Assembly (NCBI GenBank): GCA_017590115.1
Contig: JAGGNK010008226.1
Span: 4,943,617 to 5,007,616, forward strand
From: Montifringilla adamsi
Lineage: Eukaryota > Chordata > Aves > Passeriformes > Passeridae
Reading direction: 5' to 3'
Length of the DNA: 64,000 nt
Below, piece by piece: positions 63,401 to 64,000 of the stretch. The notes under the pieces are model-generated. The model searched no databases, had not been told where the DNA came from, and saw only the letters and a program-made list of their open reading frames with translations. The stretch's first letter is position 1. Each line of letters begins with the position of its first letter. Both the position numbers and the translations under genes were made by a program.

Positions 63401-64000
63401 TTTCACAGCAACAGTCTCTCCTACTGCTGAACCTGTAGATGTAACCACAAGTAAGTAAAATAACATTATTGTGGCACACATTCTATCAGTCCTGAGGAAA
63501 AAAAATTATATATTTAATGAGTGCACAATATTTCATTTCACCTTTTCTTTTTCACAGCAACAGTCTCTCCTACTGCTGGACCTGCAGACATAACCACAAG
63601 TAAGTAAAACAGCATTACTGCGGTGTACATTATCAGTCTTGAGGAAAAAATATACATTTAATGTGCACATAAAATTTAATTTCACCTTTTCTTTCTCACA
63701 GCAACAGTCTCTCCTACTGCTGAGCCTGCACATGTAACGATAAGTAAGTAAAATATCATTACTGTGGTGTACATGCTATCAGTCCTGAGGAAAGATTTAA
63801 AATGCATACAAAATTTAATTTCTCCTTTTCTTTTTTTACAGCAACCGTTGCTCCTACTTCTGGACCTGCAGATGCAACTACTTGTAAGTAAAATAGCATT
63901 ACTGTGGTGACATTCTATCAGTCCTGGGGAAAAAAATTATGTATTTAATGTGCACACAATATGTAATTTCACCTTTTCTCTCTCACAGCAACAGTCTCTC
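57422..64000 (+). CDS. Gene 4 (5' part): SRCR protein with a mini-exon mucin array
   Basis: Exon model: 57422-57485, 58241-58333, 58551-58871, 59297-59326, 60141-60197, 60525-60608, 61322-61417, then 42-nt exons at 62027, 62163, 62310, 62456, 62591, 62739, 62874, 63023, 63169, 63409, 63558, 63702, 63842 and a partial one from 63989. All are phase 1-1, so any subset stays in frame. The protein starts with a signal peptide, a Trp-rich helix and one SRCR domain, then becomes a Thr/Ser/Pro-rich mucin-like chain of 14-residue repeats. By analogy with its neighbours, a CUB-ZP end may follow beyond the window, but this is inference. Expression as a secreted epithelial glycoprotein is likely. Confidence 0.82.
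57688..57755. repeat. 16-bp minisatellite in gene 4 intron 1
   Basis: Units starting tttcaaaatgtatgta at 57688, 57704, 57720 and 57736, followed by AT-rich sequence with one more related unit. Confidence 0.85.
58241..58333 (+). CDS. Gene 4 exon 2: Trp-rich amphipathic segment
   Basis: 93 nt, phase 1-1, acceptor ttctctgtcacag, donor gtaaga. It encodes [20 protein letters not shown] followed by [11 protein letters not shown]. Trp, Ile, Phe and Leu recur every three to four residues among charged ones, as in an amphipathic helix. It would form the N-terminus of the mature protein. No counterpart is seen in genes 2 and 3, and I recognise no known domain. Confidence 0.75.
58551..58871 (+). CDS. 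Gene 4 SRCR domain
   Basis: 321 nt, phase 1-1, eight cysteines: [66 protein letters not shown]. It is the only SRCR in the window with the complete GRVEVxxxxxW motif ([11 protein letters not shown]) known from DMBT1 as the bacteria-binding core. The usual LGCG is LHCG. Confidence 0.95.
59297..59326 (+). CDS. Gene 4 linker exon, 10 residues
   Basis: 30 nt, phase 1-1, acceptor gctgttcacag, donor gtaagg; encodes [11 protein letters not shown]. The DAT start is shared with gene 2 linkers. Confidence 0.65.
60141..60197 (+). CDS. Gene 4 Ser/Thr/Pro linker exon, 19 residues
   Basis: 57 nt, phase 1-1, acceptor tgctcccagctcag (second AG), donor gtgagg; encodes [20 protein letters not shown]. The first AG five bases upstream would run into a TAA, so the second must be used. 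Confidence 0.6.
60525..60608 (+). CDS. Gene 4 Ser/Thr exon, 28 residues
   Basis: 84 nt, phase 1-1, acceptor ttccccatctag, donor gtaagg; encodes [20 protein letters not shown] and ETPATADE. Confidence 0.7.
61005..61095 (-). mobile_element. CR1 LINE 3'-end fragment
   Basis: atcatggaatggtttgggtt followed by ggaagagaccctaaaaatca, the classic CR1 3' terminus in reverse, in an intron of gene 4. Confidence 0.8.
61231..61271 (+). pseudogene. Probable dead Ser/Thr exon of gene 4
   Basis: Acceptor ccaccaccacag, then an open phase-1 reading [14 protein letters not shown], then gtaaag. The exon is 41 nt long, so it ends in the wrong phase; a single extra G before gtaaag would restore the pattern of its neighbours. 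Use of it would break the frame. Confidence 0.45.
61322..61417 (+). CDS. Gene 4 Ser/Thr exon, 32 residues
   Basis: 96 nt, phase 1-1, acceptor cttcctcacag, donor gtaaga; encodes [20 protein letters not shown] and [12 protein letters not shown]. It is the last exon before the mini-exon array. Confidence 0.7.
61737..62026 (+). pseudogene. Broken units at the left edge of the mini-exon array
   Basis: About 61760 and 61877 carry array intron sequence with the exon deleted: at 61877 the acceptor and CAACAGT run straight into tacatgctatcagtc of the next intron. At 61986-62026 a 41-bp tandem duplication has copied the acceptor and the first half of the exon. Use of the first acceptor gives an 83-nt, frame-breaking exon; the second (62027) gives the normal 42 nt. 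Confidence 0.75.
62027..64000 (+). CDS. Gene 4 mini-exon array: 13 complete 42-nt mucin exons plus one partial
   Basis: Exons: 62027-62068, 62163-62204, 62310-62351, 62456-62497, 62591-62632, 62739-62780, 62874-62915, 63023-63064, 63169-63210, 63409-63450, 63558-63599, 63702-63743, 63842-63883 and from 63989. Each begins CAACAGTCTCTCC behind tttctttctcacag (with variants) and ends before gtaagt. The repeat peptide is (T/S)TVSPxxxPAxxTT. Introns are only about 93-107 bp. All complete exons lack stops and keep phase 1-1, strong evidence of selection for coding. The Thr/Ser/Pro content predicts dense O-glycosylation. Confidence 0.85.
62027..64000. repeat. Tandem array of about 146-bp exon+intron units
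   Basis: Unit spacings are 135-149 bp. Two intron types alternate: one with acaagtttcagagcaaaaac and a shorter length, following exons ending PADxTT, and one with tgtacatgctatcagtc. The pattern suggests higher-order units of two to three repeats. The array continues past the right edge. Confidence 0.9.
63271..63302 (+). pseudogene. Broken mini-exon inside the array
   Basis: The 3' part of the intron and the first third of the exon are deleted: aaaccatacag is joined directly to CCTACGTCTGAGCC. The phase-1 frame meets TGA at once. The donor gtaagt is intact. It should be skipped. Confidence 0.75.

Noticed and set aside
62290..63733. Minus-strand open frames with [12 protein letters not shown] repeats
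   Set aside because: They are the reverse complement of the mini-exon acceptor regions; the plus-strand exons have consistent phase and splice sites.

Overview
This window is vertebrate nuclear DNA, most likely from a bird. Genes are split into small exons with GT-AG introns, exon phases are mostly 1-1, and the repeats are mainly fragments of the CR1 LINE family typical of birds and other sauropsids. I cannot tell the species; a songbird would fit. The window is a tandem array of four related genes, all on the + strand. They belong to the DMBT1 / hensin / CRP-ductin / CUZD1 group: secreted or apical glycoproteins of epithelia built from SRCR, mucin-like Ser/Thr, CUB and ZP modules.

Layout. 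(1) 303-5948 is the 3' part of gene 1: CUB, short linker, CUB, ZP domain, stop. Its 5' part lies left of the window. (2) 14585-25892 is a complete gene 2: signal peptide, short Ser/Thr linkers, three SRCR domains, one CUB, one ZP and a C-terminal membrane anchor (876 codons by my exon model; the frame closes exactly). (3) 30075-46608 is a complete gene 3, the most DMBT1-like: signal peptide, one divergent SRCR, three mucin-like exons, four near-identical SRCR domains alternating with 14-residue linkers and 41-residue mucin exons, one CUB, one ZP, stop without an anchor (1400 codons). (4) 57422-64000 is the 5' part of gene 4: signal peptide, a Trp-rich amphipathic exon, one SRCR, Ser/Thr linkers, then an array of 42-nt mini-exons in repeats of about 146 bp that runs off the right edge.

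The spaces between genes (about 6.0-14.5, 26-30 and 46.6-57.4 kb) hold CR1 fragments, microsatellites, small tandem duplications, a decayed SRCR exon (52446-52785), a possible relic of a membrane-anchor exon behind gene 3 (about 47701-47830), and two unassigned minus-strand reading frames (28556-29521).

The family shows many stages of exon birth and death. The most interesting signals are the mini-exon mucin array of gene 4; the apparent switch from membrane-anchored to secreted protein by loss of one splice donor (gene 2 keeps it, genes 1 and 3 do not); a very recent 3811-bp internal duplication in gene 3; and several exon copies that died by single splice-site changes. Genes 2-4 each start with a TATA box 41-49 bp upstream of the ATG. 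All exon boundaries were read by eye from splice signals, frame continuity and comparison between paralogues; no RNA or database evidence was available.
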